Source of the DNA: Nemertoderma westbladi
Taxonomy: Eukaryota; Xenacoelomorpha; Nemertodermatida; Nemertodermatidae
Reading direction: 5' to 3'
Assembly: GCA_032718475.1 (NCBI GenBank)
Contig: JAUCBJ010005402.1
Coordinates: forward strand, 1-43,485
DNA length: 43,485 bases
Below are positions 20,208 to 33,406 of the stretch, piece by piece. The notes beneath the pieces are model-generated. The model was not told the DNA's origin and searched no databases. It saw nothing but the letters and a program-made list of their open reading frames with translations. The position numbers and the translations under genes were made by a program. The stretch's first letter is position 1. Each line of letters opens with the position of its first letter.

Positions 20208-23200
20208 CTTTGTAGTCTATATCTCGCTTGTTAAAAACGCCAACTACATCCCGCTTGTTAAGAATGCCAATTACATCATCCTGCTCGTTAAGAAAGTCAA
20301 AAACAACCCGCTAGTTAAGAACGCCAACTACATCCCGCTTGTTAAGAACGCCAACTACATCATCCTGCTCGTTAAGAACGCCAAATACATCCCGCTTGTT
20401 AAGAATGCCAACTACACCCCGCCTGTTAAAAATGCCAACTACACCCCGCCTGTTAAAAACGCTAACTACACACCGCCTGTTAAAAACGCCAACTACACCC
20501 CGCCTATTAGGAACAACAACTACACCCCGCTTGTTAAGAACGCCAACTACATCCTGGTTGTTAAGAACGCGAACTACACCCCGCATGTTACGAACACCAA
20601 CTACATCCTGCTCGTTAAGAACGCCAACTACACCTGCTTGCTAAGAACAACTACATCCCGCTTGTTAAGAACGCCAACCACACACCGCCTGTTAGGAACA
20701 ACAACTAAACCCCGCTTGTTAAGTACGCCAACTACATCCAGCTCATTAAGAACGTCAACTACATCCCGCTTGTTAAGAACATCAACTACATCCCGCTTGT
20801 TAAGAACGCCAACAACACCCTGCTTGTTAAGAACGCCAACTACATCCAGCTTGTTAAGAACCCCAACTAAATCCCGCTTGTTAAGAACAACTACATCCCG
20901 CTTGTTAAAAATGCCAACTACACCGTGCTTGTTAAGAACAACTACATCCCGCTTGTTAAGAATGCCAACTACACCCTGCTTGTTAAGAACAACTGCATCC
21001 CGCTTGTTAAGAATGCCAACTACACCCCGCCTGTTAAAAACGCCAACTACACCCCGCCTGTAAGGAACGCCAACTACATCCCGCCTGTTAAAAACGCCAA
21101 CTACACCCCGCCTGTTAGGAACGCCTACTACACCCGCCTATTAGGAACGCCAACTACGTCCCGCTTGTTAAGAACGCCAACTACACCCCGCCTGTTAGGA
21201 ACGCCTACTACACCCTGCATATTAGGAATGCCAACTACACCCCGCCTGTTAGGAACGCCTACTACACCCCGCCTATTAGGAACGTCAACTACATCCCGCT
21301 TGTTAAGAACGCCAATTACATCCCTCCCGTTAAAAACGCCAAGTGCACCCCGCCTGTTAGGAACGCCTACTACAGCACGCCTATTAGGAACGCCAACTAC
21401 ATCCCGCCTGTTAGGAACACCAACTACATCCGGCATGTTAAGAACGCCAACTACACCCTGCTTGTTAAAAACGCCAACTACACCCCGCTTGTTAAGAACA
21501 ACTTCATCCCGCTTGTTAATAATGCCAACTACATCCCGCTTATTAAGAACAACTACATCCCGCTTGTTAAGAACGCCAACTACGCCCCGCCTGTTAAAAA
21601 CGCCAACTACATCCCGCCTGTTAAGAACGCCAACTACACCCCACCTGTTAAGAACGCCTACTACACCCCGCCTGTTAAAAATGCCAACTACATCCCGCCT
21701 GTTAAGAACCCCTACTACACCCCGCCTGTTAGGAACGCCAACTACATCCCGCCTGTTAAAAGGCCAACTACACCCCGCTTGTTAAAAACAACTACATCCC
21801 GCTTGTTAAGAATGCCAACTACATCCCGCTTGTTAAGAACAACTACATCCTGCTTGAAGAATGCCAACTACACCCTGCTTGTTAAGAATAACTGCATCCC
21901 GCTTGTTAAGAACGCCAACTACACCCCGCCTGTTAAAACACCAACTACATCCCGCCTGTTAAAAACGCCAACTACACCCCTCCTGTTAGGAACGCCAACT
22001 ACATCCCGCCTGTTAAGAACACCTACTACACCCCGCCTGTTAGGAACAACAACTACATACAGCCTGTTAAGAATACCAACTACATCCCATTTGTTAAGAA
22101 CAACTACATCCCGCTTGTTAAGAATGCCAACTATGCCCCGCCTGTTAAGAACAACTACATCTCGCTTGATAAGAACAACTACATCCCGCTTGTTAAGAAT
22201 GCCAACTACATCCCGCTTGTTAAGAACAACTACATCCCGCTTGTAAGAACAACTACATCCCGCTTGTTAAGAACGCCAACTACACCCCGCCTGTTAAAAA
22301 CGCCAACTACACCCCGCTTGTTAAGAACAACTACATCCCACTTGTTAAGAATGCCAAGTACATCACGCTTGTTAAGAACAACTACATCCCGCTTGTTAAG
22401 AACGCCAACTACACCCCGCCTGTTAAAAATGCCAACTACATCCCGCCTGTTAAAAACGCCAACTACACCCCGCCTGTAAGGAACGCCAACTACATCCTGC
22501 CTGTTAAGAACGCAGACTACACCCCGCCGCCGCCTGCTAAGAACGCCTACTACACCCCGCCTGTTAGGAACGCCAACTACATCGCGCCTGTTAAAAACGC
22601 CAACTATACCCCGCCTGTTAAAAACGCCAACTACACCCCGCCTGTTAGGAATGCCTACTACACCCCGCCTATTAGGAACGCCAACTACATCCCGCCTGTT
22701 AAGAATGCCAACTACACCCCGCCTGTTAGGAACGCCTACTACACACCGCCTATTAGGAACGCCAACTATGTCCCGCTTGTTAAGAACGCCAACTACACCC
22801 CACCTGTTAGGAACGCCTACTACACCCCGCATATTAGGAATGCCAACTACATCCCGCCTGTTAAGAATGCCAACTACAACCCGCCTGTTAGGAACGCCTA
22901 CTACACCCCGCCTATTAGGAATGCCAACTACATCCCGCCTGTTAAGAACGCCAACTACACCCCGCCTGTTAGGAACGCCTACTACACCCCGCCTATTAGG
23001 AATGCCAACTAAATCCGGCCTGTTAAGAACGCCAACTACACCCCGCCTGTTAGGAATGCCTACTACACCCTGCCTATTAGGAATGTCAACTACACCCCGC
23101 CTGTTAGGAACGCCTACTACACCCCGCCTATTACGAACGCCAACTACATCACGCTTGTTAAGAACGCCAATTACATCCCGCCTGTTAAAAACGCCAACTA

Positions 23201-26200
23201 CACCCCGCCTGTTAGGAACGCCTACTACACCACGCCTATTAGGAACGCCAACTACATCCCGCCTGTTATGAACGCCAACTACACCCCGCCTAACGCCTAC
23301 TAAACCCCGCCTATTACGAACGCCAACTACGTCCCGCTTGTTAAGAACGCCAACTACACCCCCCCCCCCTGTTAGGAACGCCTACTACACCCCGCCTATT
23401 AGGAACGCCAACTACATCCCGCCTGTTAAGAACGCCAACTACACCCCGCAGGTTAAGAACGCCAACTACACCCCACCTGTTAAAAACGCCAACTACACCC
23501 CGCTTGTTATGAACAACTACATCCCACTTGTTAAGAATGCCAACTACATCCCGCTTGTTAAGAACAACTACATCCCGCTTGATAAGAACGCCAACTACAC
23601 CCCGCCTGTTAAAACACCAACTACATCCCGCCTGTTAAAAACGCCAACTACACCCCTCCTGTTAGGAACGCCAACTACATCCCGCCTGTTAAGAACACCT
23701 ACTACACCCCGCCTGTTAGGAACGCCAACTACATCCCGCATGTTAAGAATGCCTACTACACCCCGCCTGTTAGGAACGCCAACTACATCCCGCCTGTTAA
23801 GAACGCCAACTACACCCCGCCGCCGCCTGCTAAGAAGGCCTACTACACCCCGCCTGTTAGGAACACCAACTACATCGCGCCTGTTAAAAACGCCAACTAC
23901 ACGCCGCCTGTTAGAAACGCCAACTACATCCCGCTTGTTAAGAACACTAACTACACCCCGCTTGTTAAGAACAACAACTACACCCCGCCGCCGCCTGCTT
24001 AGAACGCCAACTACACCCCGCCTGTTAAAAACGCCAACTACACCCCACCTGTTACAAACGCCAACTACACCCCGCCTGTTAAAAACGCCAACTACACCCC
24101 GCCTGTTACAAACGCCAACTACACCCCGCCTATTCGGAACGCCAACTACATCCCGCCTGTTAAGAACGCCAACTACACCCCGCCTGTTAAAAACGCCAAC
24201 TACACCCCGCTTGTTAAGAACAACTACATCCCACTTGTTAAGAATGCCAACTACATCCCGCTTGTTAAGAACAACTACATCCCGCTTGTTAAGAATGCCA
24301 ACTACACCCTGCATGTTAAAACACCAACTACATCCCGCCTGTTAAAAACGCCAACTACACCCCGCCTGTTAGGAACGCAAACTACATCCCGCCTGTTAAG
24401 AACACCTACTACACCCCGCCTGTTAGGAACGCCAACTACATCCCGCATGTTAAGAATGCCAACTACACCCCGCCTGTTAGGAACGCCTACTACACACCGC
24501 CTATTAGGAACGCCAACTATGTCCCGCTTGTTAAGAACGCCAACTACACCCCACCTGTTAGGAACGCCTACTACACCCCGCATATTAGGAATGCCAACTA
24601 CATCCCGCCTGTTAAGAATGCCAACTACAACCCGCCTGTTAGGAACGCCTACTACACCCCGCCTATTAGGAATGCCAACTACATCCCGCCTGTTAAGAAC
24701 GCCAACTACACCCCGCCTGTTAGGAACGCCTACTACACCCCGCCTATTAGGAATGCCAACTAAATCCGGCCTGTTAAGAACGCCAACTACACCCCGCCTG
24801 TTAGGAATGCCTACTACACCCTGCCTATTAGGAATGTCAACTACACCCCGCCTGTTAGGAACGCCTACTACACCCCGCCTATTACGAACGCCAACTACAT
24901 CACGCTTGTTAAGAACGCCAATTACATCCCGCCTGTTAAAAACGCCAACTACACCCCGCCTGTTAGGAACGCCTACTACACCACGCCTATTAGGAACGCC
25001 AACTACATCCCGCCTGTTATGAACGCCAACTACACCACGCCTAACGCCTACTAAACCCCGCCTATTACGAACGCCAACTACGTCCCGCTTGTTAAGAACG
25101 CCAACTACACCCCCCCCTGTTAGGAACGCCTACTACACCCCGCCTATTAGGAACGCCAACTACATCCCGCCTGTTAAGAACGCCAACTACACCCCGCAGG
25201 TTAAGAACGCCAACTACACCCCACCTGTTAAAAACGCCAACTACACCCCGCTTGTTATGAACAACTACATCCCACTTGTTAAGAATGCCAACTACATCCC
25301 GCTTGTTAAGAACAACTACATCCCGCTTGATAAGAACGCCAACTACACCCCGCCTGTTAAAACACCAACTACATCCCGCCTGTTAAAAACGCCAACTACA
25401 CCCCTCCTGTTAGGAACGCCAACTACATCCCGCCTGTTAAGAACACCTACTACACCCCGCCTGTTAGGAACGCCAACTACATCCCGCATGTTAAGAATGC
25501 CTACTACACCCCGCCTGTTAGGAACGCCAACTACATCCCGCCTGTTAAGAACGCCAACTACACCCCGCCGCCGCCTGCTAAGAAGGCCTACTACACCCCG
25601 CCTGTTAGGAACACCAACTACATCGCGCCTGTTAAAAACGCCAACTACACGCCGCCTGTTAGAAACGCCAACTACATCCCGCTTGTTAAGAACACTAACT
25701 ACACCCCGCTTGTTAAGAACAACAACTACACCCCGCCGCCGCCTGCTTAGAACGCCAACTACACCCCGCCTGTTAAAAACGCCAACTACACCCCGCCTGT
25801 TACAAACGCCAACTACACCCCGCCTGTTAAAAACGCCAACTACACCCCGCCTGTTACAAACGCCAACTACACCCCGCCTATTCGGAACGCCAACTACATC
25901 CCGCCTGTTAAGAACGCCAACTACACCCCGCCTGTTAAAAACGCCAACTACACCCCGCTTGTTAAGAACAACTACATCCCACTTGTTAAGAATGCCAACT
26001 ACATCCCGCTTGTTAAGAACAACTACATCCCGCTTGTTAAGAATGCCAACTACACCCTGCATGTTAAAACACCAACTACATCCCGCCTGTTAAAAACGCC
26101 AACTACACCCCGCCTGTTAGGAACGCAAACTACATCCCGCCTGTTAAGAACACCTACTACACCCCGCCTGTTAGGAACGCCAACTACATCCCGCATGTTA

Positions 26201-29200
26201 AGAATGCCTACTACACCCCGCCTGTTAGGAACGCCAACTACATCCCGCCTGTTAAGAACGCCAACTACACCCCGCCGCTGCCTGCTAAGAACGCCTACTA
26301 CACCCCGCCTGTTAGGAACACCAACTACATCACGCCTGTTAAAAACGCCAACTACACGCCGCCTGTTAGAAACGCCAACTACATCCCGCTTGTTAAGAAC
26401 ACTAACTACACCCCGCTTGTTAAGAACAACAACTACACCCCGCCGCCGCCTGCTTAGAACGCCAACTACACCCCGCCTGTTAAAAACGCCAACTACACCC
26501 CGCCTGTTACAAACGCCAACTACACCACGCCTGTTAAAAACGCCAACTACACCCCGCTTGTTAAGAACAACTACATCCCACTTGTTAAGAATGCCAACTA
26601 CATCCCGCTTGTTAAGAACAACTACATCCCGCTTGTTAAGAACGCCAACTACACCCCGCCTGTTACAAACGCCAACTACACCACGCCTGTTAAAAACGCC
26701 AACTACACCCCGCTTGTTAAGAACAACTACATCCCACTTGTTAAGAATGCCAACTACATCCCGCTTTTTAAGAACAACTACATCCCGCTTGTTAAGAATG
26801 CCAACTACATCCCGCTTGATAAGAACAACTACATCCCGCTTGTTATGAATGCCAACTACATCCCGCTTGTTAAGAACAACTACATCCCGCTTGTTAAGAA
26901 CGCCAACTACATCCCGCCTGTTAAAAACGCCAACTACACCCCGCTTGTTAAGAACAACTACATCCCGCTTGTTAAGAACGCCAACTACATCCCGCCTGTT
27001 AAAAACGCCAACTACACCCCGCCTGTTACAAACGCCAACTACACCCCGCCTGTTAAAAACGCCAACTACATCCCGCCTGTTAAGAAACAACAACTACCTC
27101 CCGCCTATTAAGAACGCCAACTACACCCCGCCTGTTAAAAACGCCAACTACACCCCACCTGTTAGGAACGCCTACTACAGCCGCCTATTAGGAACGCCAA
27201 CTACATCCCGCCTGTTAAGAATGCCAACTACACCCCACATGTTAGGAACGCCTACTACACCCCGCATATTAGGAATGCCAACTACATCCCGCCTGTTAAG
27301 AATGCCAACTACAACCCGCCTGTTAGGAACGCCTACTACACCCCGCCTATTAGGAATGCCAACTACATCCCGCCTGTTAAGAATGCCAACTACACCCCGC
27401 CTATTAGGAATGCCAACTACATCCGGCATGTTAAGAAACAACAACTACCTCCCGCCTGTTAAGAACGCCAACTACACCCCGCCTGTTAAAAACGCCAACT
27501 ACACCCTGCCTGTTAGAAACGCCTACTACACCCCGCCTATTAGGAACGCCAACTACATCCCGCCTGTTAAGAATGCCAACTACACCCCACATGTTAGGAA
27601 CGCCTACTACACCCCGCATATTAGGAATGCCCACTACATCCCGCCTGTTAAGAACGCCAACTACAACCCGCCTGTTAGGAACGCCTACTACACCCCGCCT
27701 ATTAGGAATGCCAACTACATCCCGCCTGTTAAGAATGCCAACTACACCCCGCCTGTTAGGAACGCCTACTACACCCCGCCTATTAGGAATGCCAACTACA
27801 TCCGGCCTGTTAAGAACGCCAACTACACCCCGCCTGTTAGGAATGCCAACTACACCCTGCCTATTAGGAATGTCAACTACACCCCGCCTGTTAGGAACGC
27901 CTACTACACCCCGCCTATTAGGAACGCCAACTACATCCCGCTTGTTAAGAACGCCAATTACATCCCACCTGTTAAAAACGCCAACTACACCCCGCCTGTT
28001 AGGAACGCCAACTACACCCCGCCTGTTAGGAATGCCAACTACACCCTGCCTATTAGGAATGTCAACTACACCCCGCCTGTTAGGAACGCCTACTACACCC
28101 CGCCTATTAGGAACGCCAACTACATCCCGCTTGTTAAGAACGCCAATTACATCCCACCTGTTAAAAACGCCAACTACACCCCGCCTGTTAGGAACGCCAA
28201 CTACACCCCGCCTGTTAGGAACGCCTACTACACCCCGCCTATTAGGAACGCCAACTACATCCCGCCTGTTAAGAATGCCAACTACACCCCACATGTTAGG
28301 AACGCCTACTACACCCCGCATATTAGGAATGCCCACTACATCCCGCCTGTTAAGAACGCCAACTACAACCCGCCTGTTAGGAACGCCTACTACACCCCGC
28401 ATATTAGGAATGCCCACTACATCCCGCCTGTTAAGAACGCCAACTACAACCCGCCTGTTAGGAACGCCTACTACACCCCGCCTATTAGGAATGCCAACTA
28501 CATCCGGCCTGTTAAGAACGCCAACTACACCCCGCCTGTTAGGAATGCCAACTACACTCTGCCTATTAGGAATGTCAACTACACCCCGCCTGTTAGGAAC
28601 GCCTACTACACCCCGCCTATTAGGAACGCCAACTACATCCCGCTTGTTAAGAACGCCAATTACATCCCACCTGTTAAAAACGCCAACTACACCCCGCCTG
28701 TTAGGAACGCCTACTACACCACGCCTATTAGGAACGCCAACTACATCCCGCCTGTTAAGAATGCCAACTACACCCTGCCTGTTAGGAACGCCTACTACAC
28801 CCCGCCTATTAGGAACGCCAACTACGTCCCGCTTGTTAAGAACGCCAACTACACCCCACCTGTTAGGAACGCCTACTACACCCCGCCTATTAGGAACGCC
28901 AACTACATCCCGCCTGTTAAGAATGCCAACTACACCCCGCCTGTTAAGAACGCCAACTACACCCCGCCTGTTAAAAACGCCAACTACACCCCGCTTGTTA
29001 TGAACAACTAAATCCCACTTGTTAAGAATGCCAACTACATCCCGCTTGTTAAGAACAACTACATCCCGCTTGTTAAGAACGCCAATTACATCCCACCTGT
29101 TAAAAACGCCAACTACACCCCGCCTGTTAGGAACGCCCACTACACCACGCCTATTAGGAACGCCAACTACATCCCGCCTGTTAAGAATGCCAACTACACC

Positions 29201-29493
29201 CCGCCTGTTAGGAACGCCTACTACACCCCGCCTATTAGGAACGCCAACTACATCCCGCTTGTTAAGAACGCCAATGACATCTCACCTGTTAAAAACGCCA
29301 ACTACACCCCGCCTGTTAGGAACGCCTACTGCACCACGCCTATTAGGAACGCCAACTACATCCCGCCTGTTAAGAATGCTAACTACACCCCGCCTGTTAG
29401 GAACGCCTACTACACCCCGCCTATTAGGAACGCCAACTACATCCCGCTTGTTAAGAACGCCAACTACACCCCACCTTTTAGGAACGCCTACTA
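20208..29493. repeat. 27-bp minisatellite, left block (about 340 units)
   Basis: A typical unit reads AACGCCAACTACACCCCGCC then TGTTAAG. Variants include a 24-bp form (AACAACTACATCCCGCTTGT then TAAG), a form with extra CCGCCG, and TAC for AAC or AGG for AAG. In the right half units form an ~81-bp triad, seen as NAYYTPPIR, NANYIPPVK, NANYTPPVR in one frame. Because nearly all unit lengths are multiples of three, frames are open on both strands for up to about 720 codons. Occasional stops, poly-C slips (near 23360) and 26-bp units break them. I see no start context, signal peptide or domain, so these frames are not annotated as genes. Confidence 0.97.
22700..26195. repeat. Two ~1.75-kb higher-order copies within the 27-bp array
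   Basis: The block 22700-24450 is repeated almost exactly at 24451-26195. Matching variant patterns are offset by 1751 bp before the poly-C unit (near 23360 versus 25110) and 1748 bp after it. A third, partial copy of its middle follows from 26190, resembling 25487-25880. The near-identity implies recent tandem duplication. Confidence 0.85.
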
Positions 29494-29502
29494 CTACTAC
29501 TA

Positions 29503-30579
29503 CTAGGTCGAGCGAACTCGGACAGTGGAAATGAGATCCTTCCAGGCTTCCCGATTCTCCATAGTTGTCGCAATTTCGTTTCTCCAAAGTTCAGTATCCC
29601 TTTCAAGTTGATCTATATATGTTATGGCAGGTCGTCCACGTCTACGCTTTCCATGAGTTAGTTGCCAGAGAAGTATATCTGGTATGACCTCGTCTTTACT
29701 TCGCCAGCAGTGCCCACTGAATCTTAATCTGCGTTCACGGAGGGTGGTTGATACAGGTGGTATTGTACCATAAAGCTCGGCGTTTGTCATGTGTTGTCTC
29801 CAGCTGATGTTTAGGGCTGCCCTTAGTAGTCTTGTGTAGCAACCATCAATTCGTTGTTCAAGTGATTTAGTCAGTGTCCAGGTCTCACCCCCGTATAAAA
29901 ATACACTTTCCACTGTGGCTCGAAAGAACTTGCTCTTCAGGTGCCTGGAGAGATCTGATTTCCAGATGGTATCCATTTTTGATAGAGCTACCCAAGCCTT
30001 TGCTTTCCTAACTTCTATGTCCTTTTTGCTACTCTCTATCCATGATCCAAGGTACTGGAAGTCATCGACTTGCCTTAGTTGATTATTATCAATGGTTGTC
30101 AAGTTTCCATCAATATTAAAGGTCATGAATTCGGTCTTGGTAGCATTTATATGCAATCCAACCTCCTTAGCAGCCCTCTCCACTTTATTTAGTAGAAGCT
30201 GTGCATCTGCTAGCGTATTATAGAGCAGGGCGATGTCATACGCAAAGTCGGTGTCTGTGACTGTAGTTGCCGGATATCTACTACTTCTGCGTTCTTGAAG
30301 TGTGAATCCCAGATCTTCACCCTTTGTGGCCGTCCTCATTGCGTAATCCAGCACAATTACAAATAGTAATGGTGCTAATGTGTCACCTTGTAGTACGCCA
30401 GCCAGGATTGAGAAAAACGCAGTTTCACCATCTGGTGAGAGTACCTGCGCTTCTGTGTCACAATATAGCAATCCAATGCCAGCAACAATTACTTCTGGTA
30501 TTCCATAAGCTCTTAGGATTTCAAGCATTTTACCTCTATGGATGGAGTCGAATGCCTTCTTGAAGTCCACAAAAGTCAT
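29503..30579 (-). pseudogene. LINE family B reverse transcriptase, C-terminal part, with mutated catalytic box
   Basis: The frame begins within the palm (TFVDFKKAFDSI, first catalytic Asp) and continues with GVLQGDTLAPLLF. The catalytic box is FAYD at residues 112-115 instead of FADD: the first of the two aspartates is replaced by tyrosine (codon at 30238-30240). The thumb and C-terminal region follow (LHINATKTEFM, LGSWIES, FLYGGETWTL, LRFSGHCWRS, GRRRGRPAITY-like text). The upstream half is in another frame at 30611-31276. The missing aspartate and the frame change make it inactive. Confidence 0.85.
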
Positions 30580-30610
30580 GACTGCGGGGAGATTCTTTGA
30601 CTTAATTCCT

Positions 30611-31276
30611 TCAATCAGTCTCCGTAGTGCAACTATCTGAGCTACAGTATTGTCTACTTGGTCGAAATCCGTTTTGGCTCTTACGCAGTAGTTTCTCTAT
30701 GTGAGGCCTAATCCTATATAGAATCATTTTATTGTATATTTTGGCAGCTACCACAAGCAGACAGATCCCACGATAGTTTGTTGGTATGCCGAGGTCTCCT
30801 TTCTTGGGGAGAGGCTTTAGTTGACCTATAGTCCAAATTGGTGGTGGCTTTTCCCCTTTTAACATCCGGTTGCAAACATTCAATAATGGTCTATTTAGCA
30901 CTCCGGTTTTCCATACCTCCGCTGGGATTTCATCTAATCCACTCGCTTTATTATTGGACATGCTTTTAATGCTTCTTTGGAGTTCGGCAGGTGTGAAGTC
31001 CCCTGTTTCTATAGGTAGTGTCTTGTCATATATTTTCCTTGTAGGGCTGACCTCGATGTTTGGTGGCTGCCCAAGCAAGTTGCTGAAGTGATTTTTCCAC
31101 TTCCCAACACGTTCTTCAGGACTATCGGCTTTGAGGCGCCCCTTTGCACAACTTTTCCGACCAGATACCTCATTTACAGTTTGCCAGGTAAGTCTTGATT
31201 GTTGCTGTATGTGAGCAGTTGTAATTGCTTCAGTTTTATCCTGTATGTACTTTTCCTGGCTGATGTTGTAGGCCAA
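30611..31276 (-). pseudogene. LINE family B reverse transcriptase, N-terminal part
   Basis: This frame encodes the region between endonuclease and palm plus the RT fingers: WQTVNEVSGRK, NNKASGLDEIPAEVWK, GQLKPLPKKGD, NYRGICLLVVAAKIYNKMIL and KSQNGFRPSR. It then slips out of frame near 30655 and ends at a stop at about 30611. The protein continues in the frame of 29503-30579. Sequence upstream of 31276 reads in frame for about 12 more residues before the truncation point at 31318. Confidence 0.85.
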
Positions 31277-31318
31277 TTTAAGATCGTCCTTAGCTTTCTC
31301 AACCTTGTTACAACACCT

Positions 31319-33205
31319 ACGCCTACTACACCCCGCCTATTCGGAACGCCAACTACATCCCGCCTGTTAAGAACGCCAACTACACCCCGCCTGTTAAGAA
31401 CGCCAACTACACCGTGCTTGTTATGAACAACTACATCCCACTTGTTAAGAATGCCAACTACATCCCGCTTGTTAAGAACAACTACATCCCGCTTGTTAAG
31501 AACAACTACATCCCGCTTGTTAAGAACAACTACATCCCACTTGTTAAGAATGCCAACTATGCCCCGCCTGTTAAGAACGCCAACTACACCCCGCCTGTTA
31601 AGAACGCCAACTACATCCCGCTTGTTAAGAACAACTACATCCCACTTGTTAAGAATGCCAACTATGCCCCGCCTGTTAAGAACGCCAACTACACCCCGCC
31701 TGTTAAGAACGCCAACTACATCCCGCCTGTTAAGAACGCCAACTACACCCCGCCTGTTAAGAACGCCAACTACACCGTGCTTGTTATGAACAACTACATC
31801 CCACTTGTTAAGAATGCCAACTACATCCCGCTTGTTAAGAACAACTACATCCCGCCTGTTAAGAACGCCAACTACACCCCGTCTGTTAAGAACGCCAACT
31901 ACACCACGCCTGTTAGGAACACCTACTACACCACGCCTATTAGGAACGCCAACTACGTCCCGCTTGTTAAGAACGCCAACTACACCCCACCTGTTAGGAA
32001 CGCCTACTACACCCCGCATATTAGGAATGCCAACTACATCCCGCCTGTTAAGAACGCCAACTACACCCCGCCTGTTAGGAACGCCTACTACACCCCGCCT
32101 ATTAGGAACGCCAACTACATCCCGCCTGTTAAGAACGCCAACTACACCCTGCCTGTTAGGAACGCCTCCTACACCCTGCCTATTAGGAACGTCAACTACA
32201 CTCCGCCTGTTAAAAAGGCCAACTACACCCCGTCGCCGCCTGCTAAGAACGCCAACTACACCCCGCCTGTTAAAAACGCCAACTACACTCCGCCTGCTAA
32301 GAACGCCAACTACACCCCGCCACCGCCTGCTAAGAACGCCAACTCGACCCCGCCTGTTAAAAACGCCAACTACACCCCGCCTGTTAAAAACGCCAACTAC
32401 ACCCCGCCTGCTAAGAACGCCAACTACACCCCGCCTGTTAAGAACGCCAACTACACCCCGCCTATTAGGAACGCCAACTACACCCCGCCTGTTAAAAACG
32501 CAACTACACCCCGCCTGTTAAAAACGCCAATTACACCCCGCCTGCTAAGAACGCCAACTACACCCCGCCACCGCCTGCTAAGAACGCCAACTACACCCCG
32601 CCTGTTAAAAACGCCAACTACACCCCGCCTGCTAAGAACGCCAACTACACCCCGCCTGCTAAGAACGCCAACTACACCCCGCCACCGCCTGCTAAAAACG
32701 CCAACTACACCCCGCCTGTTAAAAACGCCAACTACACCCCGCCTGCTAAGAACGCCAACTACACCCCGCCTGTTAAGAACGCCAACTACACCCCGCCTAT
32801 TAGGAACGCCAACTACACCCCGCCTGTTAAAAACGCCAACTACACCCCGCCTGTTAAAAACGCCAACTACACTCCGCCTGCTAAGAACGCCAACTACACC
32901 CCGCCACCGCCTGCTAAGAACGCCAACTCGACCCCGCCTGTTAAAAACGCCAACTACACCCCGCCTGTTAAAAACGCCAACTACACCCGCCTGCTAAGAA
33001 CGCCAACTACACCCCGCCTGTTAAGAACGCCAACTACACCCCGCCTATTAGGAACGCCAACTACACCCCGCCTGCTAAAAACGCCAACTACACCCCGCCT
33101 GTTAAAAACGCTATCTACACCCCGCCTGCTAAGAACGCCAATTACACCCCGCCTGTTAAGAACAACAACTACACCCCGCCTGTTAAGAACGCCACTACAT
33201 ACACC
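31319..33205. repeat. 27-bp minisatellite, right block (about 70 units)
   Basis: This continues the array beyond the LINE insertion. It carries more CCGCCACCGCCTGCTAAG variants than the left block. Segments such as 32220-32520 and 32700-33000 repeat the same order of variants, which points to local duplications of a few hundred bases. The last unit fades at about 33205, only ~35 bp from a candidate splice donor of the host gene. Confidence 0.95.
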
Positions 33206-33241
33206 CCACTTGTTGTACTGTATGTTAGTAAGTACAATAAC

Positions 33242-33406
33242 CTTGACTACTCCCACTGAACGGGATCTCTGAGGTAAACTTGGCCAATAATCCCCATCTT
33301 CGTCAGAAGTCTCCCCTTCAATGTAATCGGGATCGGAGTTGACAACATCCGACAGTCGGTCGCTGGTTCTAGCGTCCGTCTCGGGATTGTGGTCATGGTA
33401 TCCGAA
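33242..33406 (-). CDS. Candidate internal exon of the host gene (most 5' in window)
   Basis: On the minus strand a 3' splice site (CCCTGTTGCAG) precedes 55 codons beginning FGYHDHNPETDARTSDRLSD, followed by SDPDYIEGETSDEDGDYWPS. A 5' splice site AAG|GTTATT at 33242 gives exit phase 0, as required by the exon at 12709; CA|GTGGGA near 33260 is an alternative. The peptide is strongly acidic and probably disordered. The next exon is ~20 kb away across the whole minisatellite, so membership of the same gene is inferred from strand, phase and composition only. Confidence 0.4.

Larger units (their letters stand above)
29494..31318 (-). mobile_element. 5'-truncated LINE family B inserted into the 27-bp array
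   Basis: The minus-strand element ends in a (TAG)n tail, seen as CTACTACTACTACTAG on the plus strand at 29490-29505, and is cut at its 5' side near 31318, so it lacks the endonuclease. ACGCCTACTA lies directly on both sides (29484-29493 and 31319-31328) and fits a 10-bp target-site duplication. The array unit continues in register across the insertion. The sequence differs clearly from family A but shares its tail type. Confidence 0.85.

Noticed and set aside
20311-33100. Many long frames of TPTTPRLLR, NANYTPPVK and RGVVGVLNR repeats
   Set aside because: They are alternative readings of one 27-bp array, mutually overlapping on both strands, without signal peptide or flanking coding sequence.
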